Shown here: positions 53,078-62,897 of the stretch, in pieces
Layout: each line of letters starts with the position of its first letter
Position numbering within the stretch: the first letter of the stretch is position 1
NCBI GenBank assembly: GCA_028293545.1
Contig: JAQGOP010000053.1
Coordinates: 124,001-188,000 of the forward strand
Reading direction: 5' to 3'
Source: Verrucomicrobiota bacterium
GTDB lineage: Bacteria > Verrucomicrobiota > Verrucomicrobiia > Opitutales > Opitutaceae
DNA: 64,000 nucleotides
Translations under genes and position numbers: made by a program
The notes under the pieces: generated by a model
Told to the model about the DNA's origin: nothing
The model's database searches: none
The model's input: only the letters and a program-made list of their open reading frames with translations

Positions 53078-53326
53078 GGTGCGGTCGAAGGGGTTTCGAG
53101 AAAGCGCAGGGCGCAGCGAGCGACCGCGGCAGCGACGATACTTCGTCCGACGACGTCAGCAACCCCCAAAGCGTGACGGCATGAGGATGAGCCGACTAAT
53201 ACCAAGGTCCTATTGAATGCATCCGCGCAGCCGTGGCATGCTGACCTGTGCCGGCCGAGATCGCGAGTGTGCCTTGGCGAGCGGCTGATTCTTCCGGCCG
53301 ATTATCAAAAATCAAAAACGCAAATT

Positions 53327-54037
53327 ATGAACCACAACAAATCGAGCGGCATCTGGGACTCAAAAGAATGCACATTGATCCTGATCGACTTTCAACCCGG
53401 GGTGATGAGCTACATTCGGTCAAGCGATCCCAAGCTCGTCGAACTCAATGGCCGCTATCTCGCCAAGGCTGCCCTGGCTTTCGTTATTCCCATCATCTTG
53501 AGCACCGTCGGTGTCAAATCGGCAGGAAATCAACCGACGATTGAATCACTGCGTAACGAGATTCCTGATGTTCCGGAAATAGACCGGTCCTCGATGGATT
53601 CGTGGGGAGACAAGGGTTTCGTTGAGGCGGTCAAGAAGACCGGGCGCAAGCGGTTGGTCATGTGTGGAATCTTAACGGAAGTGTGCCTGGCCTATCCCGT
53701 GGTCAACGCATTGAAGGAGGATTACGAGGTCTGCTTCATCGCCGATGCTTCAGGCGGAGCATCGAAAGAGGCCCACGACATGGCGGTTTTGCGCATGATC
53801 CAGGCAGGCGCCGTCCCAAATACCGCGAGCACGATGATTGCCGAATGGTTTCGAGATTGGGCCGGGCCCCTTGCGTCGGCCGCCAAGAAGGTTGTGGTGC
53901 CGTTTGTGAAGGAAACGGCAATGGTCCAAGACATCTATTCCCGCATTGATGCCGCCCGGGAGGCCGACGCACGGGCGGCTGAGGCTAGGGCGGCAACGAA
54001 GCAAGTTGCGGGAGGCAAGCAACCCGCGGCTCGATAA
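53327..54037 (+). CDS. isochorismatase-family (YcaC-like) hydrolase
   Basis: A 236-residue protein from the ATG at 53327 (MNHNKSSGIWDSKECTLILID). The catalytic aspartate is in LILIDFQPGV and the nucleophile cysteine in MCGILTEVCLAYP; SADASGG-like FIADASGGASKEAHDMAV and MIQAGAVPNTASTMIAEWF follow the YcaC subgroup, whose substrate is unknown. The C-terminus has an alanine-rich charged tail (READARAAEARAATKQ) about 25 residues longer than usual. It stands alone between the sensor kinase and the phospholipase. Confidence 0.85.
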   Translation: MNHNKSSGIWDSKECTLILIDFQPGVMSYIRSSDPKLVELNGRYLAKAALAFVIPIILSTVGVKSAGNQPTIESLRNEIPDVPEIDRSSMDSWGDKGFVEAVKKTGRKRLVMCGILTEVCLAYPVVNALKEDYEVCFIADASGGASKEAHDMAVLRMIQAGAVPNTASTMIAEWFRDWAGPLASAAKKVVVPFVKETAMVQDIYSRIDAAREADARAAEARAATKQVAGGKQPAAR

Positions 54038-54169
54038 CTTTTTTCACCGGCCATATCCGAAAGTTAATAAAAGGTTCCAGCGCCCGGTTTCGACCCCACT
54101 TGGCGTGATGGTATTTCATCGTATATTGAACAGGCCTGCGCATCAGCGGCAGGTTTGCCCGCACCGGTC

Positions 54170-55411
54170 ATGATTGTCCCCAGATTGGAGCGAGGAAATC
54201 GCATTGGCGCGCTCACCTGGGCGTTATTTTTCATGGCTGTCGGTGCACCGCCGTCCGCGTTCGCCACGAATGTCGCGTTGACGCTGATGCCCCCTGATAG
54301 CGCCGTCGCTTCCGGTAGCGAAGTTACCTTGGACCTGATCGCTCTCAACCCGGCGCCGAACGAGATTCCATTCATGGTGGGCGCATCTCTCGCGGGCCGC
54401 TTGGCAACTGCCTCCGGCTCGTGGTCGGTGGAATTGCGCGCCACGCACGCCGCGCCGACATCGGTCGCGGCGGGATCATTCGCCGTGTGCCACTATATCG
54501 TGGTGATTCCGAGAGAAGCATCCGGGCGGGCCGTGATCGAGGTCGAGGTGAAGCCGGGTGGTGTCGCGCCCTTGCGGGCAGTACTCGAGGTGGAGCCGGA
54601 AACGACCCCTGTCCGCCAACCCTCAGCCACACCGCTCGCTCAGCTGGGCTCATCGACCCGAGCGATCGATGCGGTGATGAACCGGACCTTTGCCGGGCGC
54701 CTCGCACCGAACGACCCAATCTATTTCATTTACGGCGGCGGCAAGAATGCCGCGGCCAAGTTTCAATTCAGCTTCAACTATCGCTTGGCCACTTTCAGTT
54801 GGGGCGCGGATGGCCACGAGCGGGCGTTGAACCTGCAGTTGGGCTACACGCAGCGTTCGCTCTGGGACATCGATGCGCATTCCAGCCCGTTTTACGATAC
54901 CAGCTACATGCCCGAATTATCCGTGGAGGCTTTGGCCACAGTGCCGGAGAAAAGCTCGAGCTGGTTCACTTGGATCGGGGTGCGCTCCGGAGTGCTGCAC
55001 GAGTCAAACGGTCAGGTGGGCGACGATTCGCGCAGTCTGAATATCTTTTACGTGCGGCCCATGTTTGCTTTGGGCCCGCTTGATTCCTGGCATCTGGGGG
55101 TGGGACCGGATTTCTGGACCTACATCACAAGTCTTGATGAGAATAAAGACCTCAAGAATTACCGTGGCTATGGACGTCTCCGCATGATCTTCGGAAAAAC
55201 TAACGGCCCCTCGCTCCTGTTCGCCGGCTGGGCGGGCCAGCATTTTGAACACGTCACTTACCAGCTCGATCTAACCTATCCGCTCCGGACGAAGCTGTTG
55301 GATTTCGAATCCTTCCTGCTGGTGCAGTACTTTGACGGCTACGGCGAGAGTCTGCGAGCCTACGACAAAAAAAGCCAAACACTGCGAGTCGGTCTGGAGT
55401 TGCTACGCTGA
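54170..55411 (+). CDS. pldA: outer-membrane phospholipase A (OMPLA/PldA family)
   Basis: A 413-residue protein. The ATG at 54170 gives an export signal (GALTWALFFMAVGAPPSAFA). A roughly 130-residue N-terminal beta domain precedes the phospholipase barrel, which starts near NDPIYFIYGGGKNAAAKFQFSF. The catalytic region is VLHESNGQVGDDSRSLNIFYVRP, aligning with the E. coli OMPLA His-x-Ser..Asn arrangement, and the end YFDGYGESLRAYDKKSQTLRVGLEL matches the OMPLA C-terminal strands. It should hydrolyse phospholipids in the outer leaflet, with dimer- and calcium-dependent activity in known members. The extra N-terminal domain is longer than in E. coli. Confidence 0.85.
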   Translation: MIVPRLERGNRIGALTWALFFMAVGAPPSAFATNVALTLMPPDSAVASGSEVTLDLIALNPAPNEIPFMVGASLAGRLATASGSWSVELRATHAAPTSVAAGSFAVCHYIVVIPREASGRAVIEVEVKPGGVAPLRAVLEVEPETTPVRQPSATPLAQLGSSTRAIDAVMNRTFAGRLAPNDPIYFIYGGGKNAAAKFQFSFNYRLATFSWGADGHERALNLQLGYTQRSLWDIDAHSSPFYDTSYMPELSVEALATVPEKSSSWFTWIGVRSGVLHESNGQVGDDSRSLNIFYVRPMFALGPLDSWHLGVGPDFWTYITSLDENKDLKNYRGYGRLRMIFGKTNGPSLLFAGWAGQHFEHVTYQLDLTYPLRTKLLDFESFLLVQYFDGYGESLRAYDKKSQTLRVGLELLR

Positions 55412-55769
55412 CCTGCCCCGGCCGCGTCACCGCCGGCCCGACGTCCGGACCGAGGCCGCCAAGAATTGCCATCCGTGCCGGCGCACCCTATGAGCCTTGG
55501 GCCGAGGTGATGAAACATGAACTGCGCGGTGAACAACCGCCCGGCGCCCGAGAGATTTGAGGATAGTTCTGGCTTTCACTTCGGACAGGCTCAATCCGCT
55601 TTCGTCCTCGAGCATCGCGAAGCGGCTTAGGCGTCTTCACGGTCGTCTTGTCGGGATCCGGGTTTCGGCGCCCGGATTTTTTTGTACTTCGGGTCAGCGT
55701 CCTCGCTGCGACCAACGGGGAGGAGTGATCGCAAATTCGCGGATAAACCCATTCCCGCTCACCGTACCT
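55412..55769. other. intergenic region between pldA and the isopropylmalate-synthase-like gene
   Basis: About 358 bases in a convergent gap. It holds the terminator at 55656-55683; the 245 bases before it show no gene that I can support on either strand. Confidence 0.4.
55656..55683 (+). terminator. probable rho-independent terminator
   Basis: ATCCGGG pairs with CCCGGAT across TTTCGGCG and is followed by a run of seven T. It lies about 245 bases after the pldA stop, so it ends the plus-strand transcript if the long 3' part is transcribed. Confidence 0.75.
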
Positions 55770-57095
55770 TCACGATCCCGAATCCCCTCGCACGCGATAA
55801 CTCTCGCGCGCCATTGGCTCGATTTCCTCCCATTCGACACTCGTCTGCCGGCCTTCGTCGAATTGCTTCAATACCCACGCGTTGAGGGCGATCACCTTTG
55901 GGTCCGTTTTCTCGATCGCCATTCCGAGATGCTGCTTCAAAAGGAAGACAATTCCCGCCGGCCCCGAGTCTTTCGTCAGCGACACTTCGAGCGGCCGGCC
56001 GAGCAATTTCGGGACGTCGAAGGGCGCATACATCCACCAGAATTTATTCAAGCCATCCGCATGGATGCCCGCGCGCGTCCGATGCGCGTCGCGCCCAAAC
56101 AGCGGGTAGGTGGCCGGCAACCCGTGGCCAATACTGCGGTAAAACTCCGCGAGGGTGTTCAAGGCCGTGAAGTCCGGCCGCTCGTTCGGAAAATAACCCA
56201 TGCCGACCAAGTGCAGCAGCACCGCCTCCAGCGGCGCATTCCCGGTGCGTTCTCCCTTGCCGAGCAAGGTGCCGTTGATCGCCCCGCACCCCGCCCGGAT
56301 CGCCGCCAAGCAATTCGGCACGACCATCCAAGTATCATTGTGCGGATGAAATTCCATATCCGCGCCCTGCACGCCGCAGGATTTGAGTCGCTCGAACAAA
56401 CGCGGGATACTGCGCGAACCTTCCACGTCGTCATACGGCAGGCCCACCCCGAGGGTGTCGCAAATCCGAAATTTCACCCGCACGTCGCCGTGTTTCCGCG
56501 CGAGGACTAGCACCGCATCGACGAACCACGCGATTACATCCAGGGGAGCGCGGGTGGCATCTTCCAAGTGCAATCGCGGCCGAATTCCCGCGTCGAGCGC
56601 TGTCTGCACCGCGGCCTGATAGTTTTGCAATGCGACCTTCCTTCCACCCGGGGTGAACTTGTGGAAGGTGTGATAGTCGGAGATGGAGGCGAGCATCCCG
56701 GTCTCGCGCACGCCCAGGGACCGAATCAATTCCACGTCCTTCACCGCCGCACGAATCCATGTCGTGGGCTCGACGGGGGCGCCGCTCTTCCACCGTTCCA
56801 ACGCGCCTGCCAACGCGGCGCGATCCGCCGGTCGATAAGCAAAGAACTCTGCCTGACGCAGCGCACGGGAATTGCCGGTGAACGTGCACATCATTTCGTA
56901 CAGTTTTATTCCGTGCTCCGCCGAAAGCGGCAGTCCGCCCTGCTGGCCGTCCCGATGCGTCGTCTCTGTCGTCCAGCATTCGGCCGGCAAGCTTTCCGGC
57001 CGCGAAGCCCACCGATATTTGGGGAAATCGCCGCGGGGAAACGACGACAATACGTAGTCAGGGCCTCCGTCCGCGATTGCTTCAGGCTTGGTCAT
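55770..57095 (-). CDS. isopropylmalate/homocitrate synthase-like enzyme (DRE-TIM metallolyase family)
   Basis: A 441-residue enzyme with a TIM barrel of the HMGL-like family. The metal/acid site is in TTETTHRDGQQGGLPLS (about residues 42-58), with metal histidines in MEFHPHNDTWMVVPN and the phosphate/turn GTLLGKGERTGNAPLEAVLLHL. DATRAPLDVIAWFVD and FRICDTLGVGLPYDD are also family positions. The reaction should be a Claisen condensation of acetyl-CoA with a 2-keto acid, or its reverse. It lacks the usual C-terminal regulatory domain of LeuA. It is regulated or at least co-translated with the GntR protein, whose gene overlaps it by 14 bases. No leucine operon genes are near. Confidence 0.8.
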   Translation of the reverse strand: MTKPEAIADGGPDYVLSSFPRGDFPKYRWASRPESLPAECWTTETTHRDGQQGGLPLSAEHGIKLYEMMCTFTGNSRALRQAEFFAYRPADRAALAGALERWKSGAPVEPTTWIRAAVKDVELIRSLGVRETGMLASISDYHTFHKFTPGGRKVALQNYQAAVQTALDAGIRPRLHLEDATRAPLDVIAWFVDAVLVLARKHGDVRVKFRICDTLGVGLPYDDVEGSRSIPRLFERLKSCGVQGADMEFHPHNDTWMVVPNCLAAIRAGCGAINGTLLGKGERTGNAPLEAVLLHLVGMGYFPNERPDFTALNTLAEFYRSIGHGLPATYPLFGRDAHRTRAGIHADGLNKFWWMYAPFDVPKLLGRPLEVSLTKDSGPAGIVFLLKQHLGMAIEKTDPKVIALNAWVLKQFDEGRQTSVEWEEIEPMARESYRVRGDSGS

Positions 57096-57519
57096 AATCG
57101 TGTTTCTGCAGAAACTGGTAGAGCCCTTCGTTCGCGTGTAGTCCCATCGGGTGCGCGCCCGCTGTACTCCACCGCGCCGCGATCGTCCGGATGACCTCGG
57201 CCCCGCTGCGACCTTGCTTCTGTGCCAATTGAATCAACGTGTCCGTCAGCGCCGCCAAAGCCCGCTCCTCCGCCGATATCGTGCCGAGCGACGATTTCAC
57301 CCGGGTCCCTCCGCGGCGTTGGTTCGTCACCAGGCCTTCCTTCGCCAGGACCCGGTAAGACGCCGCGACCGTATTGGGATTCAACCGGAGCCTCGCCGCC
57401 AATCGCCGCACCGTCGGCAGCGTTGTGCCGGCCCGCACTGAGCCGATGCGGATCGCGAACCGCAGTTGTGAAGTCACTTGTTCAGCGGCCGAGATGGGCC
57501 AGGTTCGGTCAACGTTCAT
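57082..57519 (-). CDS. GntR-family transcriptional regulator (short, YtrA-like)
   Basis: A 145-residue regulator. The winged helix-turn-helix (residues about 12-75) shows AEQVTSQLRFAIRIGSVRAGTTLPTVRRLAARLRLNPNTVAASYRVL and EGLVTNQRRGGTRV. The remaining 70 residues are helical and too short for the usual effector-binding domain, as in the YtrA subfamily. It precedes and overlaps the isopropylmalate-synthase-like gene by 14 bases, so it probably controls that operon in response to a metabolite not evident here. Confidence 0.85.
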   Translation of the reverse strand: MNVDRTWPISAAEQVTSQLRFAIRIGSVRAGTTLPTVRRLAARLRLNPNTVAASYRVLAKEGLVTNQRRGGTRVKSSLGTISAEERALAALTDTLIQLAQKQGRSGAEVIRTIAARWSTAGAHPMGLHANEGLYQFLQKHDYDQA

Positions 57520-57812
57520 CGTGGGAAGTCTTTCCCAATTCCGTGAAACTTTAAAATCACGAGCCAGCTCTAAGGTCCGATATGAACTAGCCTGCTAGGA
57601 CATATTCGGATTTTTCCCTCCGCTAACTTTCTCCGTCAAACGCACGGTCTTCGAATTCGATTCAGTGACGTCCCAGTGCCTGCGCCAGCCGCTTGGCGCG
57701 GCCGGATCAATCCCGGCGGCTCACGGCTCGAAAGCGATTCGCGCAATGGGACAACGGGTCCGAATGGCCGCAATCAGTCTCGCCGGTCGCGTGGCGACGG
57801 GGTCGGCAGGAA

Positions 57813-58235
57813 TTAGCCGGGCCGTTTCTCGCCCCACAGCACGGATCGCTCTGCGTCGGACAGCCTCCGGTCGTCCACCGCTTTGGTCACACCGACAAGA
57901 CTGTCGTCGGAGGCCCACTCCCAAAACCAATAGATAAAATAGGGCGAGCTCTCAATGCCCCACGCTCCGCAGCGATCGCTCTTTCTCGCCGTCAGGGCCT
58001 CGCAGAATGCGTCCACGTCGCGGCGCAATTCGGCGGCGTGGGCCGTATCGAACCGCGCCAAGTGTTTCCGCCTGATCTCGTAGGTGCGCAAAAGTTCGGA
58101 AGCACTGGTGGAGGGAAACTCCTTGGGCGTGTGCGTCACGTGCGCCGCACCTTTCCGCAAGGCCGCCACCACCTCAGCCGCATAGGGCAGGGGACGGTTT
58201 TGATACTTCGTAATAAAAATGTCCGGCAGATTCAT
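57813..58235 (-). CDS. hypothetical protein
   Basis: A 140-residue frame from the ATG at 58235 (MNLPDIFITKYQNRPLPYAAEVVAALRKG). The sequence looks protein-like (helical, with CGAWGIESSPYFIYWFWEWASDDS and a C-terminal DAERSVLWGEKRPG) and the frame is the best on either strand, but I do not recognise a family. The longer frame to 58427 starts in arginine-rich, shadow-like sequence and is not used. A role cannot be given. Confidence 0.5.
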   Translation of the reverse strand: MNLPDIFITKYQNRPLPYAAEVVAALRKGAAHVTHTPKEFPSTSASELLRTYEIRRKHLARFDTAHAAELRRDVDAFCEALTARKSDRCGAWGIESSPYFIYWFWEWASDDSLVGVTKAVDDRRLSDAERSVLWGEKRPG

Positions 58236-58824
58236 CGTTGGTCTCGGTAAGTCGACTCGCATTCGACACCCGACCGAGCTTCGGCTGCGGCGAGACCGTG
58301 GACCCTCGTCGCGGTTAAAGACCATCCCGCGCAAAGTCCGGCACCCGACACCTCCAAAGCGCAGCCGAGTAACGGCGTCGCGCGTCGTAAGAAACCGATC
58401 CGCCGCCGCGGTTCCGCGTTTTTGCACGGTGATGAAGGTCGGTCGAAGCGGCGCATTTCTGACCTATCGTTTTCGGGCGGCGCGCTTGCTGTGCGTGAGA
58501 CTTTCCTCACCGATTTGCCGGTCCTGTCCGATGAACCTGTCTGAGCCCAACCTCACGGTATCTTGGGTGCGAGCGTCCAGACTCGAGGCGGGGGTAAGTG
58601 GAAATCGGTGGGATGAAAAGTGAGGTGCGCTGCCGGTCTTCCCGGACGTTTCAATTTTACGGCTTAATCGCATCGCCGCAAGGTGCCGACGCTCAACATT
58701 GAGCACATGTATCATGGCGCGAGCGCGGGTGCGGGTTATCTGTCGGTCAGGCGGTTCTTTTTCTTCGGTGCTGTTGCCAGCCGGGACCGGAAGGGTCGCC
58801 ACCCCAACCCCAATCCACCTCGTT
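58236..58824. other. intergenic region upstream of the beta-helix gene
   Basis: About 590 bases. A minus-strand frame at 58464-59123 overlaps the beta-helix gene and looks like its shadow. A plus frame beginning at 58699 reads into the beta-helix gene, but the ATG at 58825 fits the signal peptide better. No RNA gene or repeat was recognised. Confidence 0.35.
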
Positions 58825-60708
58825 ATGAAATACCACGCGTGTTTCTCCGTCGGGCCGAGTCCCTTCTCCGGCAAACGTCTGTTCTCCGCAGTGATCGTGA
58901 TATCCGCCTTCTGTTTCTGCGCTGCGCCCGTGAAACCGGCCACAATCTCCATCCCGCTTTCCGCTACGTCACCCTGGGACGGCGCGGCGCACGGCGTGCA
59001 GCCGGGCGACACCCTCGTCTTCGACGGGCAAACCCGCGCGTTCTTCACCTTCAGGAACGTGCAGGGCTCGGCCGCGGCGCCGGTGACCATCACCAACGCC
59101 GGGGGCGCCGGTGGCCAGTTCATCTATGACAACAGCAGCGGCCCCGGGGGCGACAGTTTCTACTTCATCGGGTGCCGTTATATCATCGTGAAGGGCACGC
59201 CGTCGCCGGGCAACTATGACTACGGGATCAAGATCGCGAACACGGCGACCGGGCTTTACGGCATGTTCTTCGGCGCGAATGGATTGGTCGGATCGAGCGA
59301 CTTTGAGGTTCGCGACATCGAAATCGGGCACGCCGGGTTCGCGGGAATTGGCGCCCAATGCAAAAGCCTCAAGGGCTCGAGCGGATTCGTGATGGCGAAC
59401 GTGAAGATTCATGGGTGTTACATCCACGATACCGGGGGCGAGGGTATCTATGTAGGCAGCTCCTTCTTCGCCCTGACGGACACGAGCAGCCCGGAGTTTG
59501 ATCCCCACCCGATTCACGGTGCGGAAATCTACGACAACGTGATCGAGAACAGCGGGTATGACGGCATCCAGCTGGGGTGCGCCACCCAGAATGCGTCGAT
59601 TCACGACAATGTCATCAACGGCTACGGCAAGAATACGAGCGACACCGCGCAGAACGAAGGCATCCGGAGCAATCCGGGAACGGCGGCTGATATCTACAAC
59701 AACCTGATCATCGGCACGGCGGGTTCGGGCGACGGCATCCAAGCCAATCCGTACAACGACGTGAAGTACTACAACAACGTGATCTCGACGCCGCATGAAT
59801 CCGGGCTGACCGTCTACGAGCAGGCCGCGACCTGGAGTTATGTGAACGGCTATTCGATCAAGATCATGAACAACACGATCGTCTCGCCGACGACGCACGG
59901 GATCGTGGTCAGCGCGGGTCACAGTTCCGGCAATCTCGCCTACAATAACCTCGTCACCCATCCGGGCAGCGGAAGCTACATGGTCAAGGGCTCGACCACC
60001 GTTACGGAATCGAACGAGCTTTACGTCACGACGGATGCGGGCGCGGGTTTCGTCAATTCGGTCACGCTGGATTATCACCTCGCAGCGGGATCCGCGGCCC
60101 GGAACGCGGGGACGAGCGTGTCGAGCTATGGCATTACCACCGATTACGATGGGACGAACCGCGTGCTCGAAACCGCGACGGACGCGGGTGCGTTCGAATA
60201 CATCCCGATCGGGATCCTGAGCGTGACCGGCTTCGGCCAGGCGGGCACTGCCTATTGTCCGGCGACCGGTGCCCTGAATGAGCCGCCGACGTGGGATGCA
60301 ACGAACCACGTGCCGACCGGGGTTTCGGCGAGCCCTTACACGGCGACCGGCACCGGATACGCCAGCCGCTGCTGGTATGTGGATTTCGGGCCGAATTACG
60401 CGAAGGTCCGCATCACGGGCACGTGGACGCGCTACATGCCCTTCACCACGGGCAGCAATCCCGGCTTCGGGGCCATGTGGTGGGACGATGACAACGACAG
60501 CACCAATGACAACGGCGTGACGGCGACCGGGCTCAACTTCGGCACGGCGCAAGGACTCAACACCGGCTCGGCTCAGCCGTGGGTGCAGGATTCCAATAAC
60601 AGCAGCGCGCCGGTCGCGCCGCAGCGCCGCTATCTGCTGATCAACACGGGTTCGGCGCCGGCCACGCGCGCGAACGAATTCGTGTTTGTCGGCTATATGC
60701 TTCCGTAG
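58825..60708 (+). CDS. secreted right-handed beta-helix protein (paralogue of 27086-28297)
   Basis: A 627-residue protein from the ATG at 58825; the signal is KRLFSAVIVISAFCFCAAPVKPA. The helix part (about residues 40-450) has the coils FEVRDIEIGHAGFAGIG, NVKIHGCYIHDTGGEGIYVG, AEIYDNVIENSGYDGIQLG and ASIHDNVINGYG, closely matching the beta-helix protein in the utilisation locus. A C-terminal beta domain of about 160 residues from GILSVTGFGQAGTAYCP ends in WDDDNDSTNDNGVT, which may bind calcium, and FVFVGYMLP. No family-specific catalytic residues were recognised. It is not under any of the six operator sites. Confidence 0.7.
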   Translation: MKYHACFSVGPSPFSGKRLFSAVIVISAFCFCAAPVKPATISIPLSATSPWDGAAHGVQPGDTLVFDGQTRAFFTFRNVQGSAAAPVTITNAGGAGGQFIYDNSSGPGGDSFYFIGCRYIIVKGTPSPGNYDYGIKIANTATGLYGMFFGANGLVGSSDFEVRDIEIGHAGFAGIGAQCKSLKGSSGFVMANVKIHGCYIHDTGGEGIYVGSSFFALTDTSSPEFDPHPIHGAEIYDNVIENSGYDGIQLGCATQNASIHDNVINGYGKNTSDTAQNEGIRSNPGTAADIYNNLIIGTAGSGDGIQANPYNDVKYYNNVISTPHESGLTVYEQAATWSYVNGYSIKIMNNTIVSPTTHGIVVSAGHSSGNLAYNNLVTHPGSGSYMVKGSTTVTESNELYVTTDAGAGFVNSVTLDYHLAAGSAARNAGTSVSSYGITTDYDGTNRVLETATDAGAFEYIPIGILSVTGFGQAGTAYCPATGALNEPPTWDATNHVPTGVSASPYTATGTGYASRCWYVDFGPNYAKVRITGTWTRYMPFTTGSNPGFGAMWWDDDNDSTNDNGVTATGLNFGTAQGLNTGSAQPWVQDSNNSSAPVAPQRRYLLINTGSAPATRANEFVFVGYMLP

Positions 60709-61247
60709 TGTGATCCGAAGAGGAGTATCATGCGCTTTTCACCGCCGCGATTCGATCGATTCCGCGGACTCGGACTTCGGGCTATCTTGTGATTGAGCTT
60801 TGCGGGGTCGTTGGGTCCGGTCGAATTCGGTTCGGGGGGGCCGCCGCAAAGAAGTCATGGGAGCAATTCGCGCGCACGTTCCGGGTGCTGGAAGGGTGAA
60901 TCGGTTCACGTTTGAGACGGATGCAGTCGCCCTTGCGGACTTGCTTCGGACCGCGCCTCGGAGTCCTGTCCGCGGGCGCGGGCGAAGTCGCTTTGGGCGG
61001 AGGATGGATCGCGTTGCTGTGGTGCCTGGGTTCCACTCCACAGTCAGACGAGAGAAGGCGTTGCCGGCGCTCTCTCGAAACCGTACACGGCGCGGAGGCT
61101 GCTGTAGGCCGTGCACGAGACTCTCTCCGGTTCAACACGGTTCGTAGGTGACGAAAACCGCCGCTGGATTTGGCGAGGCCATCCTACGACCGAAAGGTCC
61201 AACCTATCACGGAACAATTGCACCGGCCGCTCGAGATGCGGTCAGAG
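60709..61247. other. intergenic region, no supported gene
   Basis: About 540 bases in a convergent gap between the beta-helix gene and the response-regulator gene. Several overlapping frames in both directions give arginine-rich, low-complexity proteins typical of shadow frames. A G-rich run (60830-60842) and T-poor composition were noted, but no terminator or RNA structure was convincing. Confidence 0.35.
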
Positions 61248-61754
61248 TCAGAGTTGCGGAAACCGCTCGCCCAACTTTCCGGCACTATTGGTATGCAGTT
61301 GGCGACCAGTCTCGTCCACCTGCGGCACTTCGCAGGTCATCCAATAGTCGTGCAAAACCTTCAACTGCTGGCGCAGGTCTTCCATCGAATGCGGCTTCAC
61401 GTGATAGGAACTCGCGCCCAACATGTAGGCCTTTTTAATGTCATCGAGATCGGCGGATCCTGATAGAACAACAGTAGGAATCACGGCCCACTGAGGATTG
61501 GACCTCAGGTGCTCCAACACCGCGAATCCGTCCGTTCCAGGCATTTTAAGGTCAGTCGTCACAAATGTCGGGTAAGCATACCGGGCGCGGTCCCCATATT
61601 TTCCTTCGCCCATCATGTAGGCAATGGCTTCGCGGCCACCATTGATGGCATGGATAGGGTCGGTCACTCCGATGTCGCGGAAAGCCTTCTCGATGAACAC
61701 CAGGTCATTCGGATCGTCGTCGACGATCATTAGCGTAGAGTGATATTTCTTCAT
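61248..61754 (-). CDS. single-domain (CheY-like) response regulator
   Basis: A 168-residue protein with only a receiver domain: acidic pair in MIVDDDPND, phosphoacceptor in FVTTDLKMPGTDG (Asp about residue 68), conserved Ser in VVLSGSADLDD and lysine in YHVKPHSM. The long insert after the first helix (GGREAIAYMMGEG) places it in the Rcp1-like group that works with phytochrome or PAS-type kinases. The C-terminal 25 residues (TGRQLHTNSAGK) are extra. No kinase is adjacent; the nearest is the sensor at 50636. Confidence 0.85.
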   Translation of the reverse strand: MKKYHSTLMIVDDDPNDLVFIEKAFRDIGVTDPIHAINGGREAIAYMMGEGKYGDRARYAYPTFVTTDLKMPGTDGFAVLEHLRSNPQWAVIPTVVLSGSADLDDIKKAYMLGASSYHVKPHSMEDLRQQLKVLHDYWMTCEVPQVDETGRQLHTNSAGKLGERFPQL

Positions 61755-61936
61755 GAGAAACGCCGGCGCGGCAGTGGACGAGGGAACGGTGATTAAGAAC
61801 GCTGCCAGATGGTGGAGCTTTCCCGAGAGTGATAGACTCTACGCGGCGCCGATGTTCCTCGGACTCTGCAAGGGCGTCGCTGGCCGGGTTCAGGTCGTGC
61901 TCTCACGCCATGGCGACCTGTCGGGGGTCGATGCGC

Positions 61937-62875
61937 TCAAAACTCAATGACGAGACGACCTCGCGTCCCGCCCGCCTCGAGCCGTTTGTGGGCCGCTGCG
62001 GCCTGTTCTTTGGGATATGTGCCTGCCAGTCGTAACGTCAGCGTTCCGTTTTCAACTTGCCGGCGCAGCCGTTCCAACTCGTCCAATTTGCCGTCATAAT
62101 TCATCACGAAGGTCCTCGAAAATTTAATGCCTCTTTGCGGTTCACCTTGAAAACCGCGGACAGAGGTAAAAGCACCCCCATCGCGCACCGCAGGAATCAC
62201 GAGTTCATTGAGCACGGCTCCGTCGGCCAATCCATCAACGCCGTCTGGAAAGAGAGCGCGAATGCGAGCGGCAACATCGTTCCCGCGACGAACCACCAGG
62301 TCGGCGCCCAATGACTTTACCAATGCCTCATCTTTTTCGGAAGCATCTGCAATCACCCTCAATCCTTCAGCCTTCGCCAGCTGGATGACATAGCCACCAT
62401 AGGCTCCTGCAGCGCCGGTAACGGCAATGGTTTGGCCAGGCGACAGGTTTAGGAGATCGAGCGACATACGCGCCGTCAGTCCGTTCATCGGAAGAGTGCA
62501 GGCTTCAGCAAATGTTTTCCCCGCGGGCAGGCGAACGACGGAGTGCGCGTTGAGTACAATCTGTTCCCGGTAAGCGCCGTGCGTCCCTCGTGGGATCACT
62601 AATCCTAGGACTGAGTCACCCACGTGCACGCCGGTCGTCACGCCTTCTCCGACCTCATCGACCACCCCTGCGGCTTCCATCCCGGGGACAAAAGGCGGTG
62701 GGGTGCCTTTTTGCTGGTCCGACAACATTCCGCTTCGACTCATGATGTCCGTAGGATTCACGGTCGCCGCGTGATTACGGATCCGGAGTTGTCCCGGGCC
62801 GGCATGGATTTCAGGTAGGTCATAGATCGCCAGAACCTCCGGGCCACCGTATTTCATATATCCAACTGCACGCAT
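61937..62875 (-). CDS. zinc-free quinone oxidoreductase-like MDR protein
   Basis: A 312-residue medium-chain reductase from the ATG at 62875 ([15 protein letters not shown]). It has the N-terminal GroES-like fold ([26 protein letters not shown]) and the NADPH motif [20 protein letters not shown], but not the catalytic zinc cysteine-histidine set of alcohol dehydrogenases. It should reduce quinones or other activated carbonyls using NADPH. The C-terminal RLVIEF is the usual ending. The start of this gene runs head to tail with the decayed SDR just upstream. Confidence 0.8.
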   Translation of the reverse strand: MRAVGYMKYGGPEVLAIYDLPEIHAGPGQLRIRNHAATVNPTDIMSRSGMLSDQQKGTPPPFVPGMEAAGVVDEVGEGVTTGVHVGDSVLGLVIPRGTHGAYREQIVLNAHSVVRLPAGKTFAEACTLPMNGLTARMSLDLLNLSPGQTIAVTGAAGAYGGYVIQLAKAEGLRVIADASEKDEALVKSLGADLVVRRGNDVAARIRALFPDGVDGLADGAVLNELVIPAVRDGGAFTSVRGFQGEPQRGIKFSRTFVMNYDGKLDELERLRRQVENGTLTLRLAGTYPKEQAAAAHKRLEAGGTRGRLVIEF

Positions 62876-62897
62876 TGTAGGTTCTCCGGGTTGAGTG

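Noticed and set aside
57813-58427. Longer version of the hypothetical gene starting at 58427
   Set aside because: The added 64 residues are arginine-rich and unlike the rest; the ATG at 58235 gives a protein-like sequence.
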